DNA of 64,000 nucleotides from CATQHB01 sp965262595 (GCA_965262595.1 OZ253548.1:2480001-2544000), one strand, 5' to 3'; positions 6,501 to 15,904 are shown, numbered from the stretch's first letter. The notes: a model not told the origin generated them from the letters alone. Numbers and translations are program-made.

Positions 6501-8717
6501 ATGAAATATGGGGTAGAAGCAAACGAAGCCACAGTCCTGATTGAAAAGGTATCCCCCTACCTGCCGGAAGACATGGTGGCCCTGATCGAGCAGGCGTATG
6601 ACTATGCCAATGAGTGCCATCTGGGTCAGGTTCGCAAGTCCGGCGAGCCTTACATTGCCCACCCGCTGCAAGCCGCCGTATTTCTGGCCGACCTGAAACT
6701 GGACGGCCATACTATTATCGGCGCCCTGCTGCATGACGTTATGGAGGACTGCGGCGTCGTCTTTAGCGACATCGAGCGCCGCTTTGGGCCTGAAGTAGCC
6801 AAGATGGTGGACGGGGTTACCAAGCTAACCCGCATGGACTACCGCCTGGCCGGAATCGAAAATAACGGCGTCCTTCCCCCCGACGACCCGGATAAGCTCT
6901 ACGCCGAGAGCCTGCGCAAGATGCTGGTGGCGATGGCCGAGGATATCCGGGTGGTGCTGATCAAGCTGGCCGACCGCCTCCACAATATGAAGACCCTGGA
7001 CGCTCTGCCCCCGCATAAGCGCAAAATTATTGCCCAGGAAACTCTGGATATCTACTCTCCTCTGGCCCACCGCCTGGGCATCTGGGATATCAAGTGGCAA
7101 CTGGACGACCTGGCATTTCGCCACCTGAACGAAGACCGCTACCGGGAAATATCCAAGATGCTGGCCAGCCGCCGCGTCGAGCGGGAAGAGTACATTGAGC
7201 AGGTTGCCACCAGCCTGCGGGAAGCCCTGGGCCAGTTTGGTCTGAAGGGCGAGGTCAGCGGCCGGCCCAAGGGCATCTACAGCATCTACCGCAAGATGCA
7301 GAAATACGCTGCCCAGGGCGATGAGCTGCGCGACATCCTGGACCTGTACGCCCTGCGGGTGGTGGTGGAATCGGAGACCGATTGCTACCAGGCTCTGGGT
7401 ATCATCCACCAGATTTGGAGTCCCATCCCCGGCCAGTTCGACGACTACATCGGCAATCCCAAGCAAAATATGTACCAGGCCCTGCATACCTCGGTCATCT
7501 GCCAGGGCGGCAAACCGTTGGAGGTGCAGATAAAGACCCAGGAGATGCACCAGGTTGCCGAGTATGGAGTAGCCGCCCACTGGAGTTACAAAGAGGGCGG
7601 GGCTAAAGACTTGCGCTTTGAGGAGAAGATGACCTGGCTGCGTCAGTTGCTGGACTGGCAGCGGGAGGCCGCCGGAACCGATGACTTTATTGAGTCGGTG
7701 AAGCAGGACATCTTCCACGACCAGGTATTTGTTTACACTCCCAAAGGGGACATTGTGGAACTGGCTTCCGGTTCCACCGCGATCGATTTTGCTTACAAAA
7801 TCCATACCGAGTTGGGACACCGCTGCATCGGAGGCAAGGTTAACGGCCGCTTGGTGGCGCTGGATACCGTCCTGAACAACGGCGATACGGTAGAGATTAT
7901 GACCGCCAAGTCGGAGCGTGGGCCCAGCCCGGACTGGCTCAACGCTAATCTTGGCTACGTCAACTCGGCCAGCGCCCGACAGAAGGTGCGCCAGTGGTTC
8001 CACCGCCAGGCCCGCGAGAGCAACATCGCCCTGGGCCGGGATAAGCTGCGCAAGGAATTGCGCCGCCTGAACGTGCCGTTGAACGAGACGGAGATTTTGG
8101 GTCTGGTCAAGTTCGATAGCATGGATGATTTCCTGCTCAATCTGGGGTCCGGCGTCTTTACCGAAGGTCAGTTGGCCCACCGGCTATCCGAAGCTGACCG
8201 GCAAGAATCGAACTTGCCTCGGCCCAAAAATAATATGCCCATTTCCAGCCCCAGTTCCGGCGTCTCGGTGCTGGGAGTTGGCGACCTGCTGATACGAATT
8301 GCCGGTTGTTGCAACCCCATTCCCGGGGACGAAATTTCCGGGTTTGTCACCCGCGCCCGGGGCGTCAGCGTCCACAAGAAAGACTGCATCAGCCTGCGCA
8401 ACGAGGATGAGCAGGAACGCATCGTCAGCGTATCCTGGGGCGAAGTGAGAGAATTGTATCCGGTGCGCGTCTGCATTGATGCCTATGACCGGGTGGGGTT
8501 GCTGCGCGACGTTACCGTGCGGGTGTCCGAGGAAGGGGTAAACATCGCCACGGTAATCACCGAGGAGAAGCCCGACGGTACGGTAACCATGGAGCTTACC
8601 CTGCACACCACCGGCCTGGACCAGCTTGGCAAGTTGTTCTCCAAGCTGGAAGGAATCCGGGGCGTCATTTCGGTGATCCGCGCTCATTCCACCTCCCCCG
8701 CTGCCGCCAGGACATAG
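6501..8717 (+). CDS. rel: Bifunctional (p)ppGpp synthetase/hydrolase (RelA/SpoT, Rel)
   Basis: This is the long RSH enzyme that makes and degrades the stringent-response alarmone. At 738 residues it is full length. The N-terminal hydrolase HD domain has HP (H54) and HDVMED (H78-D79 and E82-D83). The synthetase domain begins around GRPKGIYSIYRKM (254-266) and contains EVQIKTQEMHQVAEYGVAAHW. The TGS domain starts near D407 (DQVFVYTPKGD), and an ACT domain forms the C-terminus (about 655-730). Both catalytic halves look intact, so both activities are expected. The ATG at 6501 follows AAGG. Confidence 0.95.
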   Translation: MKYGVEANEATVLIEKVSPYLPEDMVALIEQAYDYANECHLGQVRKSGEPYIAHPLQAAVFLADLKLDGHTIIGALLHDVMEDCGVVFSDIERRFGPEVAKMVDGVTKLTRMDYRLAGIENNGVLPPDDPDKLYAESLRKMLVAMAEDIRVVLIKLADRLHNMKTLDALPPHKRKIIAQETLDIYSPLAHRLGIWDIKWQLDDLAFRHLNEDRYREISKMLASRRVEREEYIEQVATSLREALGQFGLKGEVSGRPKGIYSIYRKMQKYAAQGDELRDILDLYALRVVVESETDCYQALGIIHQIWSPIPGQFDDYIGNPKQNMYQALHTSVICQGGKPLEVQIKTQEMHQVAEYGVAAHWSYKEGGAKDLRFEEKMTWLRQLLDWQREAAGTDDFIESVKQDIFHDQVFVYTPKGDIVELASGSTAIDFAYKIHTELGHRCIGGKVNGRLVALDTVLNNGDTVEIMTAKSERGPSPDWLNANLGYVNSASARQKVRQWFHRQARESNIALGRDKLRKELRRLNVPLNETEILGLVKFDSMDDFLLNLGSGVFTEGQLAHRLSEADRQESNLPRPKNNMPISSPSSGVSVLGVGDLLIRIAGCCNPIPGDEISGFVTRARGVSVHKKDCISLRNEDEQERIVSVSWGEVRELYPVRVCIDAYDRVGLLRDVTVRVSEEGVNIATVITEEKPDGTVTMELTLHTTGLDQLGKLFSKLEGIRGVISVIRAHSTSPAAART

Positions 8718-8898
8718 GGCCGGCCGGCACACAACTACCGACCGGCTATCCGCTGTCCGCAAACCGGGCGGGAGTCTCCGCCGGGCCTGACGCCGCAAGC
8801 CCCGGATTCGGAATTGGTTCGGTCTCTCCGGTTCGGTCTTCGGGCCTCGGCCTCGCTCGCGGTCTCTCACCCGAGTCCTGCTCCCCAACTACCGGCGT

Positions 8899-9876
8899 CT
8901 AGCCCAGCAGCTCCGGTGGCCGGGACTGCAGAATATTCTCCGCCTGAGCGCAAATGTCCTCTAGTACCTGGGCCGCCGGGCGGATGGCGTTGACCGACGA
9001 CGCCCCCTGTCCCATGTACACCGACGCTATTTCCGGGTCGTGGCGGGCCCGGGCCGCCGCAACGTCCGAAGCCAGCTCTTCCCGGAGCTGCATTACCTCA
9101 GCTTCCCGTCCGTCCCATTCCTGCACCAGCCGGTTGCGGTACACCCGACCGGCGATTCCCGGCGGCCAGGGAGAATTTCCCAGCAGGTCGTAGAGGCGGG
9201 TATAGGCAGTGTCTTGTCCGTCGGCCAGGACTATAAGTTCCTTAAAGGCTTGGGGCACTTCCACCGCCTCCGGTGTGGCCAGCAAGGCGGTTCCCACCGA
9301 GGCTCCCTCGGCGCCGGCAGTCAATACCGCGGCCAGGGCCCGGCCGGTGGCAATACCCCCGGCGGCCAGCACCGGCAGGTTGGGGAACCGCTCCACCAGG
9401 CCGGTGAGCAGCGGCAGCAGATTCATTTCGCCGGTATGTCCGCCGGCCTCGTTGCCCTGGGCCACCAGAACATCGGCCCCGGCGTCCACCGCCTCCTGCG
9501 CTCCCTCCCACGATTGCACCTGACAGATGGTGACCGCCCCGGCCCGCTTGGCCCGGTCCACCCAGGGGTGCGGGTCGCTGAAGGAGAAGACCACTGCCGC
9601 CGCCTGCCCTTCCAGGGCAATATAGAAGTTCTCCGGGTTGGCCGGGATGAGATGGGTGATGAAACCCACGCCAAAGGGCCGGTCGGTTTGGGCGCGGATG
9701 TAGGCGATTTGCTGCCGCATCCAGTCGGGGCCGAAGTCGTTGCTGCCGCCAAAGCTGCCCAAGCCCCCGAACCGGGATACTGCCGCGGCCAGCCGTCCCC
9801 CGCTATGGTTGCTCATAGGCGCCGACATCAGGGGTTGGGTGATATTGAGCCGGTCGGTAAATCGGGTGTGTATCAA
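8899..9876 (-). CDS. Nitronate monooxygenase-family flavoprotein
   Basis: This FMN-dependent TIM-barrel protein of 325 residues belongs to the 2-nitropropane dioxygenase/nitronate monooxygenase family. Visible features are PLMSAPMSNHSGG near the N-terminus, the segment VLVAQGNEAGGHTG with the conserved His, and the phosphate-binding stretch AAGGIATGRALAAVLTAGAEGASVGTALLAT. Members oxidise nitronates, but many relatives act on other substrates (for example enoyl-ACP reductase FabK), so the substrate is open. The start appears to be TTG at 9876 with AAGGAT upstream. It is flanked by gene-free gaps. Confidence 0.85.
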   Translation of the reverse strand: MIHTRFTDRLNITQPLMSAPMSNHSGGRLAAAVSRFGGLGSFGGSNDFGPDWMRQQIAYIRAQTDRPFGVGFITHLIPANPENFYIALEGQAAAVVFSFSDPHPWVDRAKRAGAVTICQVQSWEGAQEAVDAGADVLVAQGNEAGGHTGEMNLLPLLTGLVERFPNLPVLAAGGIATGRALAAVLTAGAEGASVGTALLATPEAVEVPQAFKELIVLADGQDTAYTRLYDLLGNSPWPPGIAGRVYRNRLVQEWDGREAEVMQLREELASDVAAARARHDPEIASVYMGQGASSVNAIRPAAQVLEDICAQAENILQSRPPELLG

Positions 9877-9986
9877 AGGTGACCCATCCTTATTGGCTGA
9901 TTTCCTGAATACTTAGTTGCTTAACTTCCCGGCTGCCTATGGCATGAACTGTGTTACCGGGTTTATAATCAGATAGTTGGATAACC

Positions 9987-10022
9987 ATGCTAACGATGCT
10001 AACGATGCCAACGATGCCAACG
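9987..10022. repeat. 9-bp tandem repeat (ATGCTAACG / ATGCCAACG), four copies
   Basis: Two copies of ATGCTAACG are followed by two of ATGCCAACG. The array ends 28 nt before tRNA-Gly and follows a TATAAT at 9964-9969 that may be the tRNA promoter. The repeat would then lie in the 5' leader of the tRNA precursor. Confidence 0.8.
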
Positions 10023-10050
10023 GTCGATAACCAATATCGACGGCCAATGG

Positions 10051-10124
10051 GCGGGTGTAGCTCAGTGGTAGAGCTCTAGCCTTCCAAGCTAGCCACGTGG
10101 GTTCGATTCCCATCACCCGCTCCA
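10051..10124 (+). tRNA. tRNA-Gly (anticodon TCC)
   Basis: The cloverleaf folds cleanly. The acceptor GCGGGTG pairs with CACCCGC, and the D stem is GCTC/GAGC. The anticodon stem is CTAGC/GCTAG with loop CTTCCAA (TCC at the anticodon, reading GGA). The T arm is GTGGG-TTCGATT-CCCAT. The discriminator is T10121 and CCA is encoded at 10122-10124. Confidence 0.97.
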
Positions 10125-10249
10125 GTACGGTCGGCCGTTTCTACGCCGTTTCCCTGACCGTACCGGCTTTGGCAGCCTGATTTCGTCTCCTTGTTCCGCC
10201 GCTCTTCTTTTCTCCGAACTGCCCGGCGTAATCGCGCAGCGCCTGCTCC

Positions 10250-10285
10250 GTTGCCGTTGCCGTTGCCGTTGCCGCTGCCGTTGCC
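10250..10285. repeat. Hexanucleotide repeat GTTGCC, six units
   Basis: There are four perfect units, one GCTGCC variant and one further perfect unit, between tRNA-Gly and the radical SAM gene. It is one of many short tandem arrays in this window. Confidence 0.85.
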
Positions 10286-10385
10286 ATTTGCGTCCCGGTT
10301 TCCGGTCCCGAAGCCTGCGGCGGGCGAACACCGGGAATCTGCCGGCTAAAACAAATACTAACACACCCCTGCTGACATTCTCCGG

Positions 10386-10414
10386 TTGACGCTTGGGATA
10401 TACGGTTCTATCAT
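10386..10414 (+). promoter_or_regulatory. Promoter of the radical SAM gene
   Basis: TTGACG (10386-10391) and TATCAT (10409-10414) are separated by exactly 17 bp, giving a predicted start near 10421. This favours translation from ATG 10470 or possibly GTG 10437. Confidence 0.6.
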
Positions 10415-10469
10415 TTAGGCCAGCATATTAGCACAGGTGTTCCGAATTGCATTGAATCGGGGTGAGGTT

Positions 10470-11375
10470 ATGGCCGAAGCTGAAGTACAGGAAATTAACT
10501 GCAAGTCTCTGTTAAACCGGGTGGATGTTCCGGGCTTTCCCTTTCGTTGGACGCTTAATCCTTACCGCGGCTGCCGGCATGCCTGCCGTTACTGCTACGC
10601 CCGGCCCACCCATGAGTTTTGGGGTATGAACGCCGGGACCGAGTTTGACCAGCGGGTATTTGCCAAGGTAAACGCTCCGCAAGTGCTGCGCGAAGAGCTG
10701 CGCCGGCGCAAGTGGGCCGGGGAACCGATCGCCATCGGCACCGCCTCCGACCCTTACGAACCGGCCGAGGCGCGGTACCGGCTTACCCGCAGCATCATCA
10801 AGACGCTGGCCGATTTCCGCAATCCGGCCTCAATTACCACCAAGGGCGTTCTGGTGCGCCGGGACGTGGACGTGTTGCAGGAGTTGTACCATGCCGCCGA
10901 CGTTCAGGTGATATTCAGCGTGGGCAGCATTGACGAGAAAGTATGGAAGCAGACCGAGCCGGGCGCTCCCAGCCCCGGCGCACGGCTGGAAGCGATGCAG
11001 TTCCTGGTGGAAAGCGGCATCCCCTCCGGAGTGATGATGGCTCCCCTGCTGCCGGGCATATCCGACAACGCCGAAAGCATCAACGCCACGGTGCAGGCGG
11101 CGGCCAACCACCGGGCCCAATTCCTCTCGGCCAACCTGTTGTTTCTCAAGCCGGGGTCAAAGGAGTGGTTCATGCCCCTGATCCGGGAGTCCTATCCGCA
11201 CCTAACTCCGGGCTACCAGCGGCTGTACCGCCAGACCTACGGGGATAAGGACTATACCAGGGCGGCGCTGGAGTTGGTGGATGAAGCCCGCCAGCGGTGG
11301 GAGCTGCCCGCCGTAACCCCTCCGAGAGAGCTTAACGTCCCGCAGCAGCAGCTACAGTTGGCGCTGATTGCCTGA
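10470..11375 (+). CDS. SPL/Rv2578c-like radical SAM protein
   Basis: The 301-residue protein carries the radical SAM cluster motif C35-x3-C39-x2-C42 in NPYRGCRHACRYCYAR, which binds a 4Fe-4S cluster and SAM. The arrangement PYRGC...CYAR and the later IGTASDPYEPAE match the spore-photoproduct-lyase-like group that includes Rv2578c. Real substrates of this group are mostly unknown; repair of DNA photoproducts is not established. I chose ATG 10470, which has GGGGTGAGG close upstream. GTG 10437 would add 11 residues and has no ribosome site. Confidence 0.8.
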   Translation: MAEAEVQEINCKSLLNRVDVPGFPFRWTLNPYRGCRHACRYCYARPTHEFWGMNAGTEFDQRVFAKVNAPQVLREELRRRKWAGEPIAIGTASDPYEPAEARYRLTRSIIKTLADFRNPASITTKGVLVRRDVDVLQELYHAADVQVIFSVGSIDEKVWKQTEPGAPSPGARLEAMQFLVESGIPSGVMMAPLLPGISDNAESINATVQAAANHRAQFLSANLLFLKPGSKEWFMPLIRESYPHLTPGYQRLYRQTYGDKDYTRAALELVDEARQRWELPAVTPPRELNVPQQQLQLALIA

Positions 11376-11493
11376 CCGGAGCCGGGGCCTGCAACGAGAA
11401 ACCCGGGCATTTTCAAGGAGCGTATGCCCCAGGCGGGGCTTGCCCCGGAGACCGTCGTTTGGCTACCGGCTTCCGGCTCCCGGCCGGCGTGAC

Positions 11494-12159
11494 TTATAAA
11501 CCGGAATGTTTGGTTTTGGTCATCTTGCCGCTAACCAGGTATATTACCCGTTCGGCGATGTTGGTGGCCCGGTCGGCGATGCGTTCCAGGTCGTGGGCCG
11601 CCCAGAGTAGATAGGTGGCCCGCTGGATGGTCCTGGGGTCCTGAATCATAAACAGGAGCAGTTCCCGGTAAACCTGGTCGTAGAGGTCGTCAACCTCGTC
11701 ATCGTCCTTGATTACCCGGTTAGCCATTATTTCATCCCGCTGCACCAGCGCGTCGATACTGTCTCGCAGCATCTCGGTAGCCTTAACCGCCATACGGGGG
11801 ATGTCAATCAGCGGCTTCAAGGGCGGGTCATCGCCCATCAGCAGGCTGATTTTGGCGATACCCTCGGCATAATCCCCCATTCGTTCCAGCTCAACGGTTA
11901 TGTGCAGCATGGCGACAATGGCCCGGAGGTCGCCGGCCATCGGCTGTTGGGTGGCAATGAGGTCAACGCAAAGGTCTTCAATCTCATAGCGCTTCTGGTC
12001 AATGTAGTCGTCCTCGATGATTAGCTGTTTGGACTCCACCAAATCTCGCGCTTTCAACGCTTCCACCGACCGATTTATGGCTTTATCCACCACGTTAGCC
12101 AGCAGGGCCACTTCCTGGTAGAGATTTTTGATTCGGCGGTCCAGATCAGTCCGAATCAT
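11494..12159 (-). CDS. phoU: Phosphate-signalling protein PhoU
   Basis: PhoU links the Pst phosphate transporter to the PhoR/PhoB two-component system and dampens the Pho response. The 221 residues form the expected two three-helix repeats. The conserved metal-binding segments are visible as ELERMGDYAEGIAK and DLERIADRATNIAERV. The ATG at 12159 follows GGAGGTGGG. It is separated from pstCAB by more than 20 kb in this window, whereas in many genomes it is the last pst gene. Confidence 0.93.
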   Translation of the reverse strand: MIRTDLDRRIKNLYQEVALLANVVDKAINRSVEALKARDLVESKQLIIEDDYIDQKRYEIEDLCVDLIATQQPMAGDLRAIVAMLHITVELERMGDYAEGIAKISLLMGDDPPLKPLIDIPRMAVKATEMLRDSIDALVQRDEIMANRVIKDDDEVDDLYDQVYRELLLFMIQDPRTIQRATYLLWAAHDLERIADRATNIAERVIYLVSGKMTKTKHSGL

Positions 12160-12292
12160 TTGCCCACCTCCGTATGTCGAATCCCGGGTTGATGGCGCCG
12201 ATTCCCCAGACTCCCCTGCCGGAGATGCTATTCCGGTCCGGTGTCATAGCCTGGATGCCATAGCCGGAATACCATTTCTGGAGCGGCATGGT

Positions 12293-12751
12293 CTAAACGG
12301 AACGCCAGATTTGCCCCCGCTGCCGTACCGGCTCCAGGAGGCTTTCGTCAAAGGGCAAGGGCTTGTAGTCCTCGGGAGCGGGCATCGAGTAGCCGATGAG
12401 GTCGAAAATCTCCGGGTTGGTGTAATAGAAGTTGTAGCACTGGCGCACCAGGTCGTTGAAAAAAGCCGGATATTCCGATTCCACCTGCCTCAGGATGTCA
12501 TCCTGTTCGGTGGCGGAAAGCGCCGGAAACTCGGTGTCCCCGTGTCCGGCGGCGGCTATTTCAATTCGGGTCAGACCGTCGCCGAACAGCCGGCGCAACC
12601 GCAACGTGTTGCCTACCGCTCTTTCGACGAATGCGGCGCCCCCCAAATCGCCGGCCCCGGGAAACCGGTCATCGGCCGGTACGATGCGATTCAGGACGGC
12701 GGTCAACAAGTCCCGCTGGTCCTGGGTGAAAATCTCGTTAGCGGTGCTCAT
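12293..12751 (-). CDS. Gluconate 2-dehydrogenase subunit 3-family protein
   Basis: The 152-residue protein resembles the small third subunit of membrane gluconate and other GMC-type dehydrogenases. The opening FTQDQRDLLTAVLNRIVPADDRFPGAGDLGGAAFVERA is characteristic. These subunits normally accompany a large FAD-containing GMC subunit and often carry a Tat signal. No such partner is adjacent and no signal peptide is seen. It lies between a CocE hydrolase and phoU, all on the minus strand. Confidence 0.7.
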   Translation of the reverse strand: MSTANEIFTQDQRDLLTAVLNRIVPADDRFPGAGDLGGAAFVERAVGNTLRLRRLFGDGLTRIEIAAAGHGDTEFPALSATEQDDILRQVESEYPAFFNDLVRQCYNFYYTNPEIFDLIGYSMPAPEDYKPLPFDESLLEPVRQRGQIWRSV

Positions 12752-12841
12752 GGCGTCAAACCTCTGGAGCCTGGTCTTGTTCGGACCAGGTTTTTGTACC
12801 GGCCCGGCCCATTTGCCGGATACTGCCGGCGGTTTTGGAAC

Positions 12842-14617
12842 TTAACGCGGAATTACCGGCAGCACGATATGGGAGGGATAGTCTCCGCGGTGCTGAACGG
12901 TCTGTTGCGCCGTTTCCAGGCGGGTATCCTCGCCCAGGGGAGCGCCGGTATTCGGGTTGCGGTCGAAGCGGGGGAAGTTGCTGCTGGAAATCTCTACCCG
13001 CAGCCGGTGACCGGCCTTAAATACCTGGCTGGTGGCCCACAGGTCGATGGTATATTCGTACACTTGGCCGGGAGTAATAAAGGTAGGCTGCCGCGCTGAG
13101 CTGCGGTAGCGGGCGCGGATAATGCCGTCCTGGATGTTTTGGGCGTAACCGTCCGGGCGCACATCCACCAACTTGGCGGTAAAGTCGGTATCCACCGCGC
13201 TGCTGGCGGCGAATAGCTGAACCTTTATCGGCCCGGTCAGCTCCAAATCGTGCTCCAACGGGTCCGAGGTATATACCAGCACATCGCTGCGGTCTTCCGT
13301 TGAACGCTGGTCGGCTGCCCCGTGGGGAATCATCAGCGTATTGCCCCGCAACGTGGGCGCCGGGTCGGCCGGATCATACACGTAGCGGTCCGGCGGCTCC
13401 GCTCCCGGCGGCACGGTGGAGAGGGTTCCGTCGCCGCTGCGGGTGTTGGCCGAACCGTCGGAATGGAGATAGTAGCGGGTGTAATGGGTGCGGGCCAGGG
13501 GCCACTCGTTTTCGTGCCGCCACCTGCCATTACCCGTAACACCGCCGCCCATAACAAAGATATACACCGGCGGCTCGTCCATAATGCCGGTGTCGATATC
13601 CTTGAGCCAATAATCAAACCACCGGCGCAGGTGGTCGTGCAGTTCAATTTGCGCTTCCGGGCCAAAGTCGATGTCGCCGGTATCTACGGAGGTAGCCCGG
13701 GTGTAGGGTCGGATATGCGCCCAGGGGCCGACCAGCAGCTTTTGGTTGCGGCGGGCCGTCTCACTGCCGCCCTGCTCGGTGATGGCCCGGTAGGCGTTCA
13801 GGGCGCCCTCCAGGAAAATGTCGTACCAGGAACTGACGTGGAACAGGGGTATCTTGATACCCTCCAGGTTGCGCAGCAGGTTGAGCTGCCACCAATAGGG
13901 GCCGTCCAATTCCTGCTCAAAATATTCCCGAAAGTAGGGAGCCGTCTCCTGCAGCCGGCCAATCCAGTCCTTTAAGGGCAGGTGCCGGAACCACTCATCT
14001 TTGAGCGGGCGGCCAAAATTGCCCGGCTCCAGGACGTAGTCGTCCATTTGCGCCAGAAGGTCGCTGCGGCCCAGCCGTTCCAGGGTATTGCGGCCCTTGT
14101 GGATGGCATAAGGCACCATCCAGCCCCATTCCATCGCGCCGCCGGTGTGGTAAACCCAGCTTTGATGAAAGTCGGAAGAGGCGGAAACCGGAGCCATGGC
14201 TTGCAACTGCGGCGGCAGCGGGTTATTGGTAGCCAGGGTATATTGGGTGGCCCCCAAGTAAGATTGGCCGGTGGTGCCCACGCGGCCGTTGCTCCAGGGT
14301 TGCCGGGCCGCCCACTCCACCGTGTCGTAACCGTCCTGCACCTCTTGAAACAGCGGATTATAGTAATCGCCCTCGGACTCAAAGCGGGCGCGGCAGTCCT
14401 GGCTTAAGACCACATAGCCGTGGGTTGGGAAGAACCAAACCGAATGGTCGGGGCTGGCGACGTAATCATCCTTGCCATAGGGGCCGCGGTTAATCAACAC
14501 CGGAAACCGGCCCGGGGCGTCAGGCCGGAAAACGTCGGTAGCCAGCCGGGTACCGTCCCGCATGGTAACCATTACGTTGCGCTCTCGGATAACCTGGAAT
14601 TGACCTTCTTGCGCCAT
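12842..14617 (-). CDS. CocE/NonD family hydrolase (X-Pro dipeptidyl-peptidase S15 fold)
   Basis: The 591-residue protein is a serine hydrolase of the cocaine esterase/X-Pro peptidase group. The nucleophile elbow is GTTGQSYLGATQY with S119. The N-terminal VMVTMRDGTRLATDVFRP and the C-terminal jelly-roll segment (GHRLRVEISSSNFPRFDRN) are typical. Members hydrolyse esters, amides or acyl-prolyl bonds; the substrate here is unknown. I chose ATG 14617, since the 30 residues before it look non-homologous. A 17-bp-spaced promoter lies at 14762-14790. Confidence 0.87.
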   Translation of the reverse strand: MAQEGQFQVIRERNVMVTMRDGTRLATDVFRPDAPGRFPVLINRGPYGKDDYVASPDHSVWFFPTHGYVVLSQDCRARFESEGDYYNPLFQEVQDGYDTVEWAARQPWSNGRVGTTGQSYLGATQYTLATNNPLPPQLQAMAPVSASSDFHQSWVYHTGGAMEWGWMVPYAIHKGRNTLERLGRSDLLAQMDDYVLEPGNFGRPLKDEWFRHLPLKDWIGRLQETAPYFREYFEQELDGPYWWQLNLLRNLEGIKIPLFHVSSWYDIFLEGALNAYRAITEQGGSETARRNQKLLVGPWAHIRPYTRATSVDTGDIDFGPEAQIELHDHLRRWFDYWLKDIDTGIMDEPPVYIFVMGGGVTGNGRWRHENEWPLARTHYTRYYLHSDGSANTRSGDGTLSTVPPGAEPPDRYVYDPADPAPTLRGNTLMIPHGAADQRSTEDRSDVLVYTSDPLEHDLELTGPIKVQLFAASSAVDTDFTAKLVDVRPDGYAQNIQDGIIRARYRSSARQPTFITPGQVYEYTIDLWATSQVFKAGHRLRVEISSSNFPRFDRNPNTGAPLGEDTRLETAQQTVQHRGDYPSHIVLPVIPR

Positions 14618-14761
14618 TGCGATGCCCTGCCGGAGGAATAGAATCGGGATTCGGCTCGTATTGGCCGTTCCAACACTGTCCGGGCGGTGTAGCGAAAGCC
14701 CGGCCAAAAACCGTTAAAGAAAACAAAGAATAAAGGATAATGATAACCGCCGGTAACCGAT

Positions 14762-14790
14762 AGAATACCCCGGTCGGCCCAATGCGTCAA
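14762..14790 (-). promoter_or_regulatory. Promoter of the CocE hydrolase gene
   Basis: On the minus strand TTGACG (14785-14790) and TATTCT (14762-14767) are separated by 17 bp, about 145 nt upstream of ATG 14617. The rest of the 362-bp gap 14618-14979 shows no gene. Confidence 0.5.
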
Positions 14791-14979
14791 TCTGGAGCGG
14801 CGCCCAAAGAGGTTAAGGTGGCGTTAAGGAATTGTAAAAACGCTTCAATCCGCTTGCTGCCAAGGCCCGGGGAGCGCCGCTACGGTTCGTCCCCCGCTTG
14901 CCGGATGTGGAGCTATTGGGGTCAACTGCGGTCAACTATGGCTATTAGTGAAGCTGGCAGGGGAGATAAAAACCGGGGG

Positions 14980-15459
14980 TTAAATCGCCTCGTATCCTCT
15001 TTCCCGGCCCACGATAACGGAGCGCAGCCGCCGTTGGAACTCCAACTCCCGGATGGCTTGCCTTACCTGGGGGTCACCGTGGCGGCGAAAGCGGTTCATT
15101 ATTTTTCGCTCGGTTTGGGGGCGGACGCAGTGTTCCCAAATGCTCTCGGCCAGGTCTTCCCCGGCCTGGGGCAGCGGTTTCAGCGGGGTTACGAAGGTAT
15201 GGCCCGGGTTGCCGTCCACCGCTTCTCCGGTGCGGAAAGTGAGGATGCCCGCCTGATTCTGTCGTTCCAGATAGGTTCGCAGGCTGGTACGCAGCCGCCC
15301 GCCCTGCCCGGTGGAGCCGTAGCCGTGTACCGCTTCCAGGGTGACGCTCTTCAACGAGCTGCCGCCGCCGGAGCGAACCGTTGTGTTGTAAAAATCCCGA
15401 AACTCGGTCAGCGCCTCGGCCCAGGTCTTGCCGTGTAAATCTATGGTCTGGGCAGCCAT
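14980..15459 (-). CDS. Smr-domain protein
   Basis: The 159-residue protein starts with a stand-alone Smr (small MutS-related) domain: DLHG at 7-10, VHGYGSTG and the LR..L arginine helix. Smr domains bind nucleic acid and often nick DNA or RNA. The rest (about 85 residues) is charged and helical and unfamiliar. No MutS2 part is present. The catalytic context of Smr nucleases (DxH, HGxG) is present, so nuclease activity is plausible but not proved. Confidence 0.8.
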   Translation of the reverse strand: MAAQTIDLHGKTWAEALTEFRDFYNTTVRSGGGSSLKSVTLEAVHGYGSTGQGGRLRTSLRTYLERQNQAGILTFRTGEAVDGNPGHTFVTPLKPLPQAGEDLAESIWEHCVRPQTERKIMNRFRRHGDPQVRQAIRELEFQRRLRSVIVGRERGYEAI

Positions 15460-15904
15460 TGCCTATTGCTTGCTCCGCTTTTGTCAGTCGGTTTTGCACC
15501 GGCCCGGCCGTCTTACTGTATCTTACCTGCCGATGCCGGCTTGCCGGATATACTTTATCATATTGGCTGACGGCGGGGTGTTGCCCGGTCCAACCGGGAA
15601 AATCCTGCTATAATATCAGACAATAATCCGGAGCTTTTGAAAGAGGGCCAGGGCAGCCGCATTGCCGGGTTGACGCCGGAGGAAACCGAGCAGTCCGGCG
15701 ACCGTGAGTTCCTCAACCGGCTGGTCCCTCTGGGCGTTGCGGGCCGCCGTCCAGCCCGGATTGTTGACCGGATTGTTGACCGGATTGTTGACCACCTGGA
15801 AGAACAATCGCAGATATCCTTCCAGGTCTTCGCCATGCGGGAATAACGCCGGGCGGCTCAAACCCGCCCCGGGCCGCAAAATAGTCCAAAAAAGGAAGAG
15901 CGCA
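15460..15904. other. Intergenic region with a 12-bp repeat and a doubtful ORF
   Basis: A three-copy repeat CGGATTGTTGAC lies at 15757-15792. A minus-strand frame ending at 15616 reads protein-like near its C-terminus (LLGFLRRQPGNAAALALFQKL) and contains the repeat as three VNNP units. It has no convincing start and runs into the VOC gene. It may be a small gene or a remnant. A TATAAT at 15609-15614 may drive the downstream VOC gene, but the possible -35 is badly spaced. Confidence 0.4.
15757..15792. repeat. 12-bp tandem repeat CGGATTGTTGAC, three copies
   Basis: Three perfect copies. The unit is a multiple of three, so any overlapping frame stays open. Confidence 0.85.

Larger units (their letters stand above)
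10125..10469. other. Intergenic stretch after tRNA-Gly
   Basis: It contains a hexanucleotide repeat (GTTGCC, six units with one variant, 10250-10285) and a good promoter at 10386-10414. The minus-strand ORF across it reads as low-complexity Arg/Gln created by the hexamer and is not a gene. Confidence 0.7.

Noticed and set aside
12128..13099. Long plus-strand ORF opposite the gluconate dehydrogenase-like gene
   Set aside because: Antisense shadow in a high-GC region with no family resemblance.
15704..15904. 67-residue N-terminal extension of the VOC protein
   Set aside because: It runs through a 12-bp repeat, and a clear ribosome site precedes ATG 15905.
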